DNA from: JAGVGT01 sp963807225
GTDB taxonomy: Bacteria > Desulfobacterota > Desulfobulbia > Desulfobulbales > JAGXFP01
Direction: 5' to 3'
NCBI GenBank assembly: GCA_963807225.1
Contig: CAWEAD010000005.1
Location: forward strand, 434,001 to 498,000
DNA length: 64,000 bases
A model generated the notes under the pieces. It saw only the letters and a program-made list of their open reading frames with translations. It did no database searches and was not told where the DNA came from. The position numbers were made by a program, and so were the translations under genes. Positions 18,287 through 28,623 of the stretch are shown in pieces. The stretch's first letter is position 1, and the number at the start of each line of letters is the position of its first letter.

Positions 18287-18793
18287 ATGGACCAGAAAAT
18301 ATCGCACCTGTGGACCACCATTTTCCAACGGGACAATGGTGACGAAACTCAGGAGATGCTCGACTTTCTGCGTGGTTCGCCGCTGTTCTGCTCCTTGAGC
18401 AAGCGCGAGTTGCGCGGCATCGCCGCCATCGTCCACAAGCGTTCCTACCAGGAGGAAGAATACGTCTTCCGCAAGGGCCAACCCGGAGCGGCGATGTTCA
18501 TTATCCGTTCCGGCGAGGTCGAGGTCATCGACCACGACGGCCGAGATCACGACACCACCATAGCCACCCTGGGTCCCGACGCCTTTTTCGGCGAACTCGC
18601 CTTGTTGGACGATTCGCCGCGCTCCGCCTCGGTCAGGGCCAGCGCCTCTACTGAAATCATCGCCTTCTTCCGGACCGACCTGGAGCGCCTGCTGGCCGCC
18701 TTTCCCCAAATCGGTATGCAGGTATATCGTTCCCTGGCCCTGATCATTGGCAACCGTTTGAAAAAATCCAATGCCCAGCTATTTAACCAGTGA
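18287..18793 (+). CDS. Cyclic nucleotide-binding domain protein
   Basis: The chosen start (ATG 18287, MDQKISHLW) has AGGAAAG about 10 nt upstream and gives 168 residues. The frame is open 54 nt further up. Residues about 45-155 form a CAP/CNB beta-barrel with the phosphate-binding cassette FGELALLDDSPRSASVRA. There is no DNA-binding helix-turn-helix, so this is a stand-alone sensor that may act on a partner protein. Its end overlaps the start of the AI-2E-family permease by 23 bp, a strong hint that it regulates or is co-produced with that permease. Confidence 0.85.
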   Translation: MDQKISHLWTTIFQRDNGDETQEMLDFLRGSPLFCSLSKRELRGIAAIVHKRSYQEEEYVFRKGQPGAAMFIIRSGEVEVIDHDGRDHDTTIATLGPDAFFGELALLDDSPRSASVRASASTEIIAFFRTDLERLLAAFPQIGMQVYRSLALIIGNRLKKSNAQLFNQ

Positions 18794-20084
18794 AGAGACC
18801 CGACAGCGGCAGCACCGGTCCCGCAATCTCTATGCGGTGGCGATCCTGGCGACCCTGGTCGGCGCTTCTTACCTGCTTTGGGCCTTACGTGGACTTATCC
18901 TGCCGATAACTATCGGCGTGGTCATCGCCTATATCTGCCTGCCGTTGATCGGCTACCTGAGTGAACATGGCTTCTCCCGTTTCGGGGCAATCATCTCACT
19001 CTTCGCCACCTTCTGCCTGTTGCTCTTCGCCAGCCTTAATCTGGCCGGCAACATCATTCCCGACAAAAAGACCGAACTGGAACTGCAGGTACGCTCCCGC
19101 TATAAGCTCGACCAAAAATTCAGCGCCCTGATGGGGCTGGCTCCCGACCACAAGGAAGGGAATTGGTTGTACCGGATGCTCGGCCGGGAACTGGAGCCGT
19201 TGCGTGAAGACATTGACTTTATCCTGGCACTTTCACCTGATGATCAACAATTATTTACCAGATTCTATCTGGAAGCAGATGAGATGAAAGTCCTACCGGT
19301 AGAAGAAAAATACTGGCAATATTTCCAGGCTAACCGGAAGCGAGACCGACACAAGGCCATACTGGCCCAAAAGATGAAAAAAATCGAACCATTAGGCACC
19401 CCGGCTTTGGCCGGCCAAGCGGACAGGGAAGATCACGCTTCATTGTTGCTCCTGATCTTCAATGCCGTTTCCCTCTGGCTGGTGACGCCTCTGGTCTTCC
19501 TCACCCTGCTGTTCGACGACGGGGGGGTGAAGCGGGGCTTGATCCGCAGTGTTCCCAATCGCTATTTCGAGATGACCCTAACCATCATCGACAACATCAA
19601 TGAAGCCCTGGGCCGCTATCTGCGTGGCACCGCCATCGAGTGCTTTCTGGTCGGCACCAGTCTCACCCTCTGCCTCTTTCTGGTAGGGGTCGACATGCGC
19701 TGGGCCGCCGCCATCGGCACCATCGCCGGTCTGGCCAATGCAATTCCCTTCCTGGGACCGCTGATCGGCCTGGCGATCGGAGTCCTTTATGCCCTTATGA
19801 CCGAAAAAATCAACCCTATGTTGCCATTCGTCAACGAGCAAAACCTGCTACCGGCCATCGTCGCGGCGGTGGCTCTGGTACAACTGGCCGACAATGCCAT
19901 CTTTCAGCCTTACGTGCTGGGTGGTGCCGTTAACCTGCACCCGTTGGCGGTAATTCTGGGGGTGATCGGCGGTGCCATGCTCTTCGGCTTTGCCGGAATG
20001 CTTTTCGCCATACCAGCCATTATGGTACTGAAAGTTATAATTGCGACCCTGTTCCGGCAGTTAAGGGCTTACTACGTTATTTGA
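18771..20084 (+). CDS. AI-2E family transporter (PerM/YdiK-like permease)
   Basis: A 437-residue membrane protein with the pattern of the UPF0118/AI-2E exporter family. Two N-terminal helices (about 22-70) precede a long soluble stretch (about 80-225). A C-terminal helical bundle carries RYLRGTAIECFLVGTSLTL, IAGLANAIPFLGPLIGLAIG and LVQLADNAIFQPYVLGG. The family includes TqsA and Na+/H+ antiporter-like members, so the substrate is uncertain. It is longer than usual (about 350) because of the soluble insert. It is overlapped by the cyclic-nucleotide-binding gene. Confidence 0.88.
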   Translation: MPSYLTSEETRQRQHRSRNLYAVAILATLVGASYLLWALRGLILPITIGVVIAYICLPLIGYLSEHGFSRFGAIISLFATFCLLLFASLNLAGNIIPDKKTELELQVRSRYKLDQKFSALMGLAPDHKEGNWLYRMLGRELEPLREDIDFILALSPDDQQLFTRFYLEADEMKVLPVEEKYWQYFQANRKRDRHKAILAQKMKKIEPLGTPALAGQADREDHASLLLLIFNAVSLWLVTPLVFLTLLFDDGGVKRGLIRSVPNRYFEMTLTIIDNINEALGRYLRGTAIECFLVGTSLTLCLFLVGVDMRWAAAIGTIAGLANAIPFLGPLIGLAIGVLYALMTEKINPMLPFVNEQNLLPAIVAAVALVQLADNAIFQPYVLGGAVNLHPLAVILGVIGGAMLFGFAGMLFAIPAIMVLKVIIATLFRQLRAYYVI

Positions 20085-20648
20085 CGTAGACAGGGCAATC
20101 GGCCACCGACAAGAGCGCCTGTTGACCAGGAAATCCTGATCTTTTGATCCGGGACGCCTTGAAGATGGCCCGCAATCCATGCGTTCCAGCCGCTAAGATC
20201 AACCGGATTGAATCGCGATGACAACCGACTAAGCCCAGGTCAACAAGCGGCCATATGAGGGGAAACACCCATTACCTTCAAATCAAACCTGGCTACTTTC
20301 TTGACTTTTTTCCCATTTCACAAACTAGCCAACCCAAGCAGCCGCCTTGCCCGATGGCTATCCGGCTTTACCTTGCAGAGATAGGGACTTCTACAATGAT
20401 TCGAGAAACGAGCATCGTACTGCCCCAACCACTACCTGCACTTTTCTGGTTAATTTTCAGATTCCGGACCAACTTCTTCTTTACTCGACTGGGTAGGGCA
20501 ACCCCCCGATAAAATACGATTACCCCCTATATCTTTCCAATTATGTTTTCGTTAGCTTTCGATCCTATTCAAAGGTGGGAGGATTTTGCGTCTAGGACGG
20601 ACAACTTCATGGCAATAACCAGCAAGTTGAATTGGTCGGGGGACTGAT
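20085..20648. other. Intergenic region, no gene recognised
   Basis: This 564 bp stretch contains only short open frames without ribosome-binding sites on either strand. No hairpin plus T-run, RNA gene or repeat shared with the rest of the window was found. The promoter of the following gene must lie here. Confidence 0.4.
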
Positions 20649-21497
20649 ATGAGCCATCACAGATTCTTGAGTCGCGAAAAGTTAACCGAGTATCTTGACG
20701 AGGAATTGCGTCATATCCTTAACGGTCTTGAGCTTTACGAAATCGCCCAGTATGGTTGGTTAGCCGACGGTGAGCAGGATCCTGAATATCGGGGGCATGC
20801 AGTCTGGCAGGACAATCCGCCCGAATTGCAGAAACTGGCTAAACTGGGGGGTGAGTTTACGAATTTGATGCGCAGCTCTCTCCATTCCCTGGGACTCACC
20901 TTTCTCTATCAAGATAACGCCGCGACATTATTCGACGATCACGGCGGTTTCAGCTTTTATTTCACCGATACTGTAAACAAGCTCAATCTGGCCACCGACC
21001 GAGTCAGGGAATTTCTGATCACAGCTTTTGTTCGAGAAGCACCCTGGGGAGCAAAGTCCTGGCCGGCCGCGGGAAAAATGATTCGTGGAGAAGGATTCTT
21101 CAACAACTTTCGCCGCCCATTTAGGCAGATCAAATCGGAGGTCGAAACCTTGATTGCCGACGACACCGAGCTCAATGAATGCCTGACCAAACTCCAACCC
21201 CTGGCTGAGGAGATCGGCCGCTATCGCACCAAGCACCAGGATCCGATCCGGCACCTCAATTCCCTCCAGGAACGCTTATCTAGCGTTGCCGCCAATCTGG
21301 CCCTCGGGTATCCAGATGACGCACTTTCCGACTCTCCTGCTAACCAGTACGATTCACTGCTCAAAGGACTCGGAAACTGGTATCGGTTTTTGGTCGAGAC
21401 CAGCAATTTGGTCTTCCTGGCCGAGCATCTGCTCCGCGGACTGGCTCGGGAAGTCGGAACCATAAGCTCCCGGTCGCCTCAACAGCAGATCATCTAA
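20649..21497 (+). CDS. Hypothetical protein, mostly alpha-helical
   Basis: A 282-residue soluble protein starting MSHHRFLSREKLTEYLDEEL. It has no signal peptide or membrane helix. It contains long amphipathic helices (about 5-35, 110-140, 165-230) and a conserved-looking segment RVREFLITAFVREAPWGAKS. Family not recognised; the helical make-up would fit a HEPN-like or scaffold fold, but no catalytic motif can be named. It precedes the aminoacyl-tRNA-protein transferase by 123 bp. Confidence 0.7.
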   Translation: MSHHRFLSREKLTEYLDEELRHILNGLELYEIAQYGWLADGEQDPEYRGHAVWQDNPPELQKLAKLGGEFTNLMRSSLHSLGLTFLYQDNAATLFDDHGGFSFYFTDTVNKLNLATDRVREFLITAFVREAPWGAKSWPAAGKMIRGEGFFNNFRRPFRQIKSEVETLIADDTELNECLTKLQPLAEEIGRYRTKHQDPIRHLNSLQERLSSVAANLALGYPDDALSDSPANQYDSLLKGLGNWYRFLVETSNLVFLAEHLLRGLAREVGTISSRSPQQQII

Positions 21498-21620
21498 GTC
21501 TCCTCTTTACTGGTCCCGCTACACAACTTCCGGCATATCGCTTGCCGCGAACCACCGCAGGCATTATCTTTTAGCAATTGTGATTTTCCCTTTAATTGCG
21601 GACTGACCAGCCAATGCCTT

Positions 21621-22358
21621 ATGTCCAACCGGACCGGAACAAATAATCGGCTGTTGGAACAGCTTGCCCCTTATTTTCATGAGAGCATAACTACCTGTCC
21701 TTACGGCCTCCCCCACCAGGCGGTTTATCGTGTTGCCGGTTTTCCCGGGATACCTGAGAAAATCATGGGAACACTCTTGGCTGCCGGTTATCGCCGCAAC
21801 GGCAACAACGTCTACACCATGCGTTGCCCTGATTGCCGGGACTGTCGCCCTATTCGTCTCGCCGTCCGACAGTTCATTCCCAACCGCAGCCAACGTCGAA
21901 CCCTCCGCAATAATCATGATGTCACCATCGAACTTGGTCCCCTGGTCCCAAATTCTGAAAAAATTGCCTTGCTGGAGAAATTCTTTGCGCAGCGATTCCC
22001 AGGCCGAAACAATTCGGCCATCGATTATTATGCGGGGTTCTTCCTCAATTCCTCTGATTTTTCCATTGAAATCAGATACCTGCAAGATGACCGCCTGATT
22101 GGCTTAGGTATCCTTGATGTAGGTAGCTCCTGGTTGAACGCTGTTTATTTTTTCTTCGACCCGGACAAATCCCGGCGTAGCCTTGGGACTTTCAATATAT
22201 TGCAACTGATCAATCTTTGTCGCGAATATGGTCTGGAGCATCTGTATCTGGGTTACACCATTACCGCTATCCAGGCAATGCGCTACAAAACCGCCTTCCT
22301 GCCCCACCAGATCCTGTCCGATGGAACCTGGGAGACTAAATCCTCACCATCCGGCTGA
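21621..22358 (+). CDS. bpt: Aminoacyl (Leu/Arg)-tRNA-protein transferase, Bpt/Ate type
   Basis: This 245-residue enzyme transfers an amino acid from charged tRNA to the N-terminus of proteins carrying N-terminal Asp or Glu, feeding the bacterial N-end-rule pathway. Family marks are CPYGLPHQAVYRV near residue 20, MRCPDCRDCRPIRLAV (about 70-85; conserved Cys-rich segment), FSIEIRYLQDDRLIGLGILD, SWLNAVYFFFDPD and GLEHLYLGY. Length is normal for Bpt. A nearby clpS/clpA pair would strengthen the role but is not in this window. Confidence 0.9.
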   Translation: MSNRTGTNNRLLEQLAPYFHESITTCPYGLPHQAVYRVAGFPGIPEKIMGTLLAAGYRRNGNNVYTMRCPDCRDCRPIRLAVRQFIPNRSQRRTLRNNHDVTIELGPLVPNSEKIALLEKFFAQRFPGRNNSAIDYYAGFFLNSSDFSIEIRYLQDDRLIGLGILDVGSSWLNAVYFFFDPDKSRRSLGTFNILQLINLCREYGLEHLYLGYTITAIQAMRYKTAFLPHQILSDGTWETKSSPSG

Positions 22359-22868
22359 AATCCTGACAACCACTACCGGCAGTACATTTTCTTGACATTT
22401 TTCCCGGCGGAAACCATGCTAAAGGTGGTGGTTTCGCGCCTCAACGTTCAGGCAAATGAGATGAAATCATAACTGACAGGTACGAAAATGGAAAAATGGC
22501 AACTGGCTGGAATCTTCTCGGCTGAACCCCGGACCAAACTCGATCTTACCCAGATAGGTTATCTCCGTAAATCGCTCCACTCCGTAACCCCGGACCAACC
22601 TTCTTTCCCGCCAGCTCATTGGCTGAAAGCCGCCTGCCGAAAGTTGGTAACCGCAATAACCATATTTTAGCGGAACCAAAAAGGCACAGGGCTGGCAGCT
22701 TGACTTAGCCAAGCCGGATCCAACCCAGCCAACCGGTAATGTTGCCCAAAGGGCAACTTGCTCTGAACCCGCCACTAACGAAGTATTGCCACCCCCGGAA
22801 CCAATGGCGCTTTGCATCCCCCGACCTCCATGCCCCAACCCTGCATGACCCCGAACGGATCCCACCAT
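22359..22868. other. Intergenic region, no gene recognised
   Basis: This 510 bp stretch separates the convergent bpt and nifA genes. Open frames on both strands (for example plus 22488-22670 and minus 22467-22868) are low-complexity or lack ribosome-binding sites. A small palindrome TTGCCCAAAGGGCAA lies near 22742. No T-run-bearing terminator was seen. Confidence 0.4.
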
Positions 22869-24479
<1,611 letters not shown>

Positions 24480-24674
24480 TGATTATCCTCTTGATGGTGG
24501 AAGTTGATCATTCCCCGACTACTACTGCAAAAGCAATTTGCGGGCCAGGCAGGAGCAAATACAACAAAAAACTTTATTTTATTGAATTAACGTCATTACC
24601 AAGGGAAAACCGACCACCAATTACGCCAAATATATTACTAATTTGTATTTTACCGGATAACACCAGAAACATTA

Positions 24675-24728
24675 CGAGACAAAATTGTGCCAGACCTCGG
24701 AATATCCCGAGGTGCCAATTTTGTCTCG
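24675..24728. repeat. Long perfect-ended inverted repeat upstream of nifH
   Basis: Outer arms CGAGACAAAATT / AATTTTGTCTCG are exact complements. Inner arms ACCTCGG / CCGAGGT pair around an AATAT loop. The 54 bp cruciform-like element lies between the divergent nifA and nifH genes and is not followed by a T-run suitable for either. It could be a mobile repeat or a regulatory hairpin. Confidence 0.8.
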
Positions 24729-24741
24729 TTCTCTTCACTTC

Positions 24742-24757
24742 TGTTCTGCCTCCGACA
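24742..24757 (+). promoter_or_regulatory. NifA upstream activator site
   Basis: Exact match to the NifA consensus TGT-N10-ACA (TGT at 24742, ACA at 24755). It lies about 116 bp upstream of the -24 element of the nifH promoter, the spacing normally used by NifA. Confidence 0.8.
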
Positions 24758-24872
24758 TGCCCGCTTGACGGGCGCCAACCGGTGAACCCTGCCACCCACC
24801 GGTCAAGCATTGATTTTTTGTCAAATAATTACAAGCGCTTAGCAGGTAACACCAACCAGCGCAACCGCCCTT

Positions 24873-24886
24873 GGCACAACTTATGC
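24873..24886 (+). promoter_or_regulatory. Sigma-54 (-24/-12) promoter of nifH
   Basis: TTGGCACAACTTATGCCA has GG at 24873-24874 and GC at 24885-24886, exactly ten bases apart as required for RpoN. It lies about 70 bp before the nifH start and drives the nifH-I1-I2-D-K operon. Confidence 0.85.
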
Positions 24887-24954
24887 CAAAGCCTGCTGTA
24901 CAAGCACCAAATGTAATTTATCGGTAACCACTCATAACTTCAGGAGGATTCAAC

Positions 24955-25785
24955 ATGCGTAAAGTAGCAATCTATGGCAAGGGCGGCATCGGCAAATCAA
25001 CCACCACACAGAATTTAGTTGCAGGTTTAATTGAACTGGGCCGGAAAATCATGGTCGTCGGCTGCGACCCCAAGGCTGATTCAACCCGGCTGTTGCTGGG
25101 TGGTCTGGCCCAGAAATCAGTGCTCGACACCCTGCGCGAGGAAGGCGAGGACGTCGAACTGGAAGACATCCGCAAACGTGGCTACGGCGGCACCTGGTGC
25201 GTCGAGTCCGGCGGCCCGGAGCCGGGGGTCGGTTGTGCCGGACGGGGCATTATCACCTCGATCAACATGCTGGAGTCTCTCGGCGCATACGAGGAGCAAG
25301 AAGGACTGGATTACGCCTTTTATGATGTTCTGGGCGACGTGGTCTGCGGTGGTTTTGCCATGCCGATCCGTGACGGCAAGGCAGAAGAAATCTACATCGT
25401 GGTCTCCGGCGAGATGATGGCCATGTATGCGGCTAACAACATCAGCAAGGGAATCTGTAAATTTGCCCAGTCCGGTACCGTGCGGCTCGGCGGCCTGATC
25501 TGTAATTCCCGGGCAGTTGATAACGAGCAGGAAATGATCGAGAAATTTGCCGAAAAACTCGGCACCCGGATGATCCACTTCGTACCCCGTAACAACGACG
25601 TCCAGAGGGCCGAAATCAATCGCAAGACGGTCATCGAATGGAATCCGGAGGTGCCCCAGGCTGACGTTTACCGGAACCTGGCCAAGGCTATTGATGGTAA
25701 CAAGAATTTTGTCATCCCCACCCCGATGGAAATAGAAGAACTCGAAGCCCTGCTCATGGAGTTCGGCCTGATGGAAGCCGCCTGA
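24955..25785 (+). CDS. nifH: Nitrogenase iron protein NifH
   Basis: Dinitrogenase reductase, 276 residues. It carries the [4Fe-4S] cluster between two subunits and passes electrons to NifDK with ATP hydrolysis. Visible are the P-loop GKGGIGKSTT at residues about 8-17, cluster cysteines C94 (GVGCAGRG) and C131 (DVVCGGFAMP), and R97, the residue ADP-ribosylated in organisms with DraT. Strong Shine-Dalgarno CAGGAGG before the ATG. First gene of the nif operon. Confidence 0.98.
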   Translation: MRKVAIYGKGGIGKSTTTQNLVAGLIELGRKIMVVGCDPKADSTRLLLGGLAQKSVLDTLREEGEDVELEDIRKRGYGGTWCVESGGPEPGVGCAGRGIITSINMLESLGAYEEQEGLDYAFYDVLGDVVCGGFAMPIRDGKAEEIYIVVSGEMMAMYAANNISKGICKFAQSGTVRLGGLICNSRAVDNEQEMIEKFAEKLGTRMIHFVPRNNDVQRAEINRKTVIEWNPEVPQADVYRNLAKAIDGNKNFVIPTPMEIEELEALLMEFGLMEAA

Positions 25786-25790
25786 CCTAA

Positions 25791-25895
25791 TAAGGAGCCC
25801 ATCTACCTCGATCTGCGGCGTCATCGGCCGCTCCGTATAGCGCTGCTATAACGGAACGACCTCTTGCTTGCATCTCGGGGCAGCTAAACTCCTTA
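25791..25895. repeat. Inverted-repeat-bounded element in the nifH-nifI1 spacer
   Basis: This roughly 105 bp segment is bounded by TAAGGAG and CTCCTTA and has inner arms CCGTATAGCG / CGCTATA-like around the centre (GTATAGCGCTGCTATAACGG). It fills most of the 158 bp between nifH and nifI1. The structure suggests a mobile palindromic repeat and may produce an RNA hairpin that partly uncouples nifH from downstream genes. Confidence 0.6.
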
Positions 25896-25943
25896 TACTC
25901 CAACGCGAAAAGCACAAAAAAAATCAATTACGGAGAAATAATT

Positions 25944-26300
25944 ATGTTGCTCATGATTCGTTCAATTATTCGCCCGGAAAAAGCGGACGCCGTCTTGGCG
26001 GCCCTGATGGACGCCGGTTTTCCCGCCGTCACCAAATACTCCGTCGCCGGCCGCGGCAAGCAGCGCGGCATCAAGATCGGCGAGGTCACCTACGACGAAC
26101 TGCCCAAGGTCATGCTGATGAGCGTGGTCAACGCGACCGACAAGGATTTCGTCATCAAGACCATCATGGATACGGCCCGCTCCAAGGGCAAAGGCGCCTT
26201 CGGCGACGGCAAGATCTTCATCAGCGACGTGGCCGAGTCATACACCATCAGTTCCGGGGTCATGGAGACCGCCGCCGCGGCCGAGGGGGTACCGGCATGA
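25944..26300 (+). CDS. nifI1: PII-like nitrogen regulator NifI1
   Basis: A 118-residue GlnB-family protein placed between nifH and nifD, the diagnostic position of NifI1. It begins MLLMIRSIIRPEKADAVLAALMDAGF, has the T-loop region GRGKQRGIKIGEVTYDELPKVML and the B-loop-like GKGAFGDGKIFISDV. With NifI2 it binds dinitrogenase and blocks NifH access when ammonium is present; the complex is released by 2-oxoglutarate and ATP. A GGAGAA Shine-Dalgarno precedes the ATG. Its stop overlaps the nifI2 ATG by 4 bp. Confidence 0.95.
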   Translation: MLLMIRSIIRPEKADAVLAALMDAGFPAVTKYSVAGRGKQRGIKIGEVTYDELPKVMLMSVVNATDKDFVIKTIMDTARSKGKGAFGDGKIFISDVAESYTISSGVMETAAAAEGVPA

Positions 26301-26671
26301 AAGAGGTCATCGCCGTGGTGCGAATCAACATGATGAACCAGACCAAGCAGGCCCTGACCGACTGCGGCGTCGACGCCTTCTTCGCCCACGAGGCCCATGG
26401 CCGGGGCAAGGGCTTTGTTAACCCGCAGATCCTGGAAGGGGTGGGCCAAGGCTATGAAGAGGCCGCCTCCCTGCTGGGCGAGAAAGGCAAACTCTACCCC
26501 AAGCGGATGATCACCGCGGTGGTCGAGGACAAGATGGTCAAATGCGTGGTGGAAACCATCATCAATACGAATCAGACCGGCATGCCGGGGGACGGCAAGG
26601 TTTTCGTCCTGCCCCTAAGCGATGCGGTCCGGGTCCGGACAGGAGAGACGGGCGTCAAGTCCATCTCATAA
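26297..26671 (+). CDS. nifI2: PII-like nitrogen regulator NifI2
   Basis: The 124-residue partner of NifI1 starts at the ATG within the ATGA overlap at 26297, reading MKEVIAVVRINMMNQTKQAL. It has the NifI2-type T-loop DAFFAHEAHGRGKGF, a longer insert (GYEEAASLLGEKGKLYPKRM) and the C-terminal GDGKVFVLPLSDAVRVRTGE. NifI1 and NifI2 work together in post-translational switch-off of nitrogenase in methanogens and several anaerobic bacteria. It is followed after 12 bp by nifD. Confidence 0.95.
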   Translation: MKEVIAVVRINMMNQTKQALTDCGVDAFFAHEAHGRGKGFVNPQILEGVGQGYEEAASLLGEKGKLYPKRMITAVVEDKMVKCVVETIINTNQTGMPGDGKVFVLPLSDAVRVRTGETGVKSIS

Positions 26672-26683
26672 GGAGGAATACAA

Positions 26684-28324
26684 ATGGCTACAGCATCCAA
26701 GAAAAAACTGGTGCAGTGGGACCCGGCCGATATCAAGGCGGAACTTCTGGAGAAGTACCCGCCCAAGGTGGCCCGCAAGCGCGCCAAGCAGATCATGATC
26801 AACGAGGCGTTGCAGAATGACACCCCGTCGCTTACCGCCAACGTGCGGACCATTCCGGGGATCATCACCATGCGCGGCTGCACCTACGCCGGCTGCAAGG
26901 GCGTGATCATGGGCCCGACCCGCGACATCGTCAACCTGGTGCACGGCCCCATTGGCTGCAGCTTCTACGCCTGGCTGACCCGCCGGAACCAGACCGACGC
27001 CGGGCCGGACGGTGAGAACTATATGACCTACTGTTTCTCCACCGACATGCAGGAGCAGGACATCATCTTCGGCGGCGAGAAGAAGCTGGCGGCGGCGATC
27101 CAGGAGGCCTACGACCTCTTCCACCCCAAATCCATCGCCGTCTTCGCCACCTGCCCGGTAGGGCTGATCGGTGACGACATCCACACCGTCTCCGCCAATA
27201 TGAAGGCCAAGCTCGGCGACTGCAATGTCTACGCCTTCTCCTGCGAAGGGTACAAGGGCGTCTCCCAGTCAGCCGGGCACCATATCGCCAACAACCAGGT
27301 CTTCCGCCATCTGGTGGGCCAGAACGACGTACCCAAGGAAGGCAAGTTCAAGATCAACCTGCTGGGCGAGTACAACATCGGCGGCGACGGTTTCGAGATC
27401 GACCGAATCTTCAAGAAATGCGGGATCACCTGCATCTCGACCTTTTCCGGTAACTCGACCTACGACCAGTTCACCTCTTCCCACCAGGCCGACCTCAACG
27501 CCGTTATGTGCCATCGCTCCATCAACTACGTGGCCGACATGATGGAGACCAAGTACGGCATCCCCTGGATCAAAGTCAACTTCATCGGCGCCAAGGCCAC
27601 CGCCAAATCCTTGCGCAAGATCGCCGAGTACTTCGGCGATAAGTCGCTGATCGACACGGTGGAGAAGGTCATCGCCGAAGAGATGCCGGAAGTGGAAGCC
27701 GCTCTGAAGGAGATTATACCCAGGACGGAAGGCAAGACCGCCATGATGTTCGTCGGCGGCTCCCGCGCCCATCATTACAAGGAACTCTTCGACGAGCTCG
27801 GCATGAAGACCATCTCGGCCGGCTACGAATTCGGTCACCAGGACGATTACGAGGGTCGCCAGGTAATCCCCAATATCAAGATCGACGCCGACAGCCGCAA
27901 CATCGAGGAAATCGAGGTCGAGGCAGACGAGACCCGCTTCAAGCCGCGCAAGACCGAGAAGCAGCTCAAGGCCATGGAAAAGGCGGGCTACCGGTTCAAG
28001 CATTACGACGGCCTGGCCGCGGACATGGACAAGAACACCCTGGTGATCGACGACCTCAACCAGTACGAGGCCGAAAAACTGGTCGAGCTCCTGCAGCCCG
28101 ATATCTTCTGCGCCGGCATCAAGGAGAAGTTTTCGATCCAGAAACTGGGCATCCCGATGAAGCAGCTCCACTCCTACGATTCCGGCGGCCCCTATGCCGG
28201 CTTCAAGGGCGCGGTCAACTTCTACCAGGAGATCGACCGGCTGGTGAACTCCCGAGTCTGGGGCTACATGAAGGCACCATGGCAGAAGAACCCGCAGCTA
28301 AGCGCTTCTTACAACTGGGAATAA
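26684..28324 (+). CDS. nifD: Nitrogenase molybdenum-iron protein alpha chain NifD
   Basis: This 546-residue subunit has P-cluster cysteines C66 (GCTYAGC), C92 (HGPIGCSFY) and C157 (TCPVGLIGDD). The FeMo-cofactor ligands are C276 (VMCHRSINY) and H496 (LHSYDSGG). An extra roughly 50-residue region after residue 380 (DADSRNIEEIEVEADETRF) is typical of the clostridial/Desulfobacterota type. No small G subunit gene follows, so this is the molybdenum enzyme and not a vanadium or iron-only form. The start has AAGGAGG upstream. Confidence 0.97.
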   Translation: MATASKKKLVQWDPADIKAELLEKYPPKVARKRAKQIMINEALQNDTPSLTANVRTIPGIITMRGCTYAGCKGVIMGPTRDIVNLVHGPIGCSFYAWLTRRNQTDAGPDGENYMTYCFSTDMQEQDIIFGGEKKLAAAIQEAYDLFHPKSIAVFATCPVGLIGDDIHTVSANMKAKLGDCNVYAFSCEGYKGVSQSAGHHIANNQVFRHLVGQNDVPKEGKFKINLLGEYNIGGDGFEIDRIFKKCGITCISTFSGNSTYDQFTSSHQADLNAVMCHRSINYVADMMETKYGIPWIKVNFIGAKATAKSLRKIAEYFGDKSLIDTVEKVIAEEMPEVEAALKEIIPRTEGKTAMMFVGGSRAHHYKELFDELGMKTISAGYEFGHQDDYEGRQVIPNIKIDADSRNIEEIEVEADETRFKPRKTEKQLKAMEKAGYRFKHYDGLAADMDKNTLVIDDLNQYEAEKLVELLQPDIFCAGIKEKFSIQKLGIPMKQLHSYDSGGPYAGFKGAVNFYQEIDRLVNSRVWGYMKAPWQKNPQLSASYNWE

Positions 28325-28326
28325 TG

Positions 28327-28452
28327 ATGGCTTCGTCAGAATCGCCGGATACTTCGCTGCTGCGAATTATTGCGATCAATCAGCGTAGCGCGGCTACGCC
28401 TCATGTTCACAAAGTCCGCGCGCCTCGTCCACGCCGATTCTGACTTAGCCAT
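28327..28452. repeat. MITE-like element directly after nifD
   Basis: This 126 bp segment starts 3 bp after the nifD stop and is bounded by 18-bp inverted ends, ATGGCTTCGTCAGAATCG and CGATTCTGACTTAGCCAT, that match at 16 of 18 positions. An inner palindrome GCGTAGCGCGGCTACGC lies at about 28383. It has no coding capacity. This is likely a miniature mobile repeat that could form a hairpin in the nifD-nifK mRNA. Confidence 0.7.
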
Positions 28453-28462
28453 CTGGCAGAGA

Positions 28463-28574
28463 GTTGGGTTTCGCAAGCTCAACCCAACCTACACGATCGG
28501 ATCATTCCGAAACTTCGACAATTGAACCGCCAAATCAAACGTGTAGGTTGGGTTAGCCAAAGGCGTAACCCAAC
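28463..28574. repeat. Paired palindromic repeat upstream of nifK
   Basis: Two related palindromes face each other. The left unit (28463-28495) ends AACCCAACCTACACG and the right unit (28540-28574) begins with its exact 15-base complement CGTGTAGGTTGGGTT. Each unit is itself a GTTGGGTT / AACCCAAC hairpin. The motif resembles a repeat seen between genes in many bacterial genomes. Confidence 0.75.
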
Positions 28575-28623
28575 ATCCCAAGTCAACAGAATAAAAGTCT
28601 CAATCAAAATTGAGGTCACGGAA

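Noticed and set aside
22467..22868. Minus-strand frame of 133 codons between bpt and nifA
   Set aside because: Gly-rich low-complexity reading, no ribosome-binding site, no recognisable domain.
24819..24833. Second NifA site TGT...ACA close to the nifH promoter
   Set aside because: The spacer is nine bases, not ten, and it is only about 40 bp from the -24 element, too near for normal looping.
24955..25785. DraT/DraG-type control of NifH
   Set aside because: The target arginine is present, but no draT or draG gene occurs in the window; NifI1/NifI2 are the visible control proteins.
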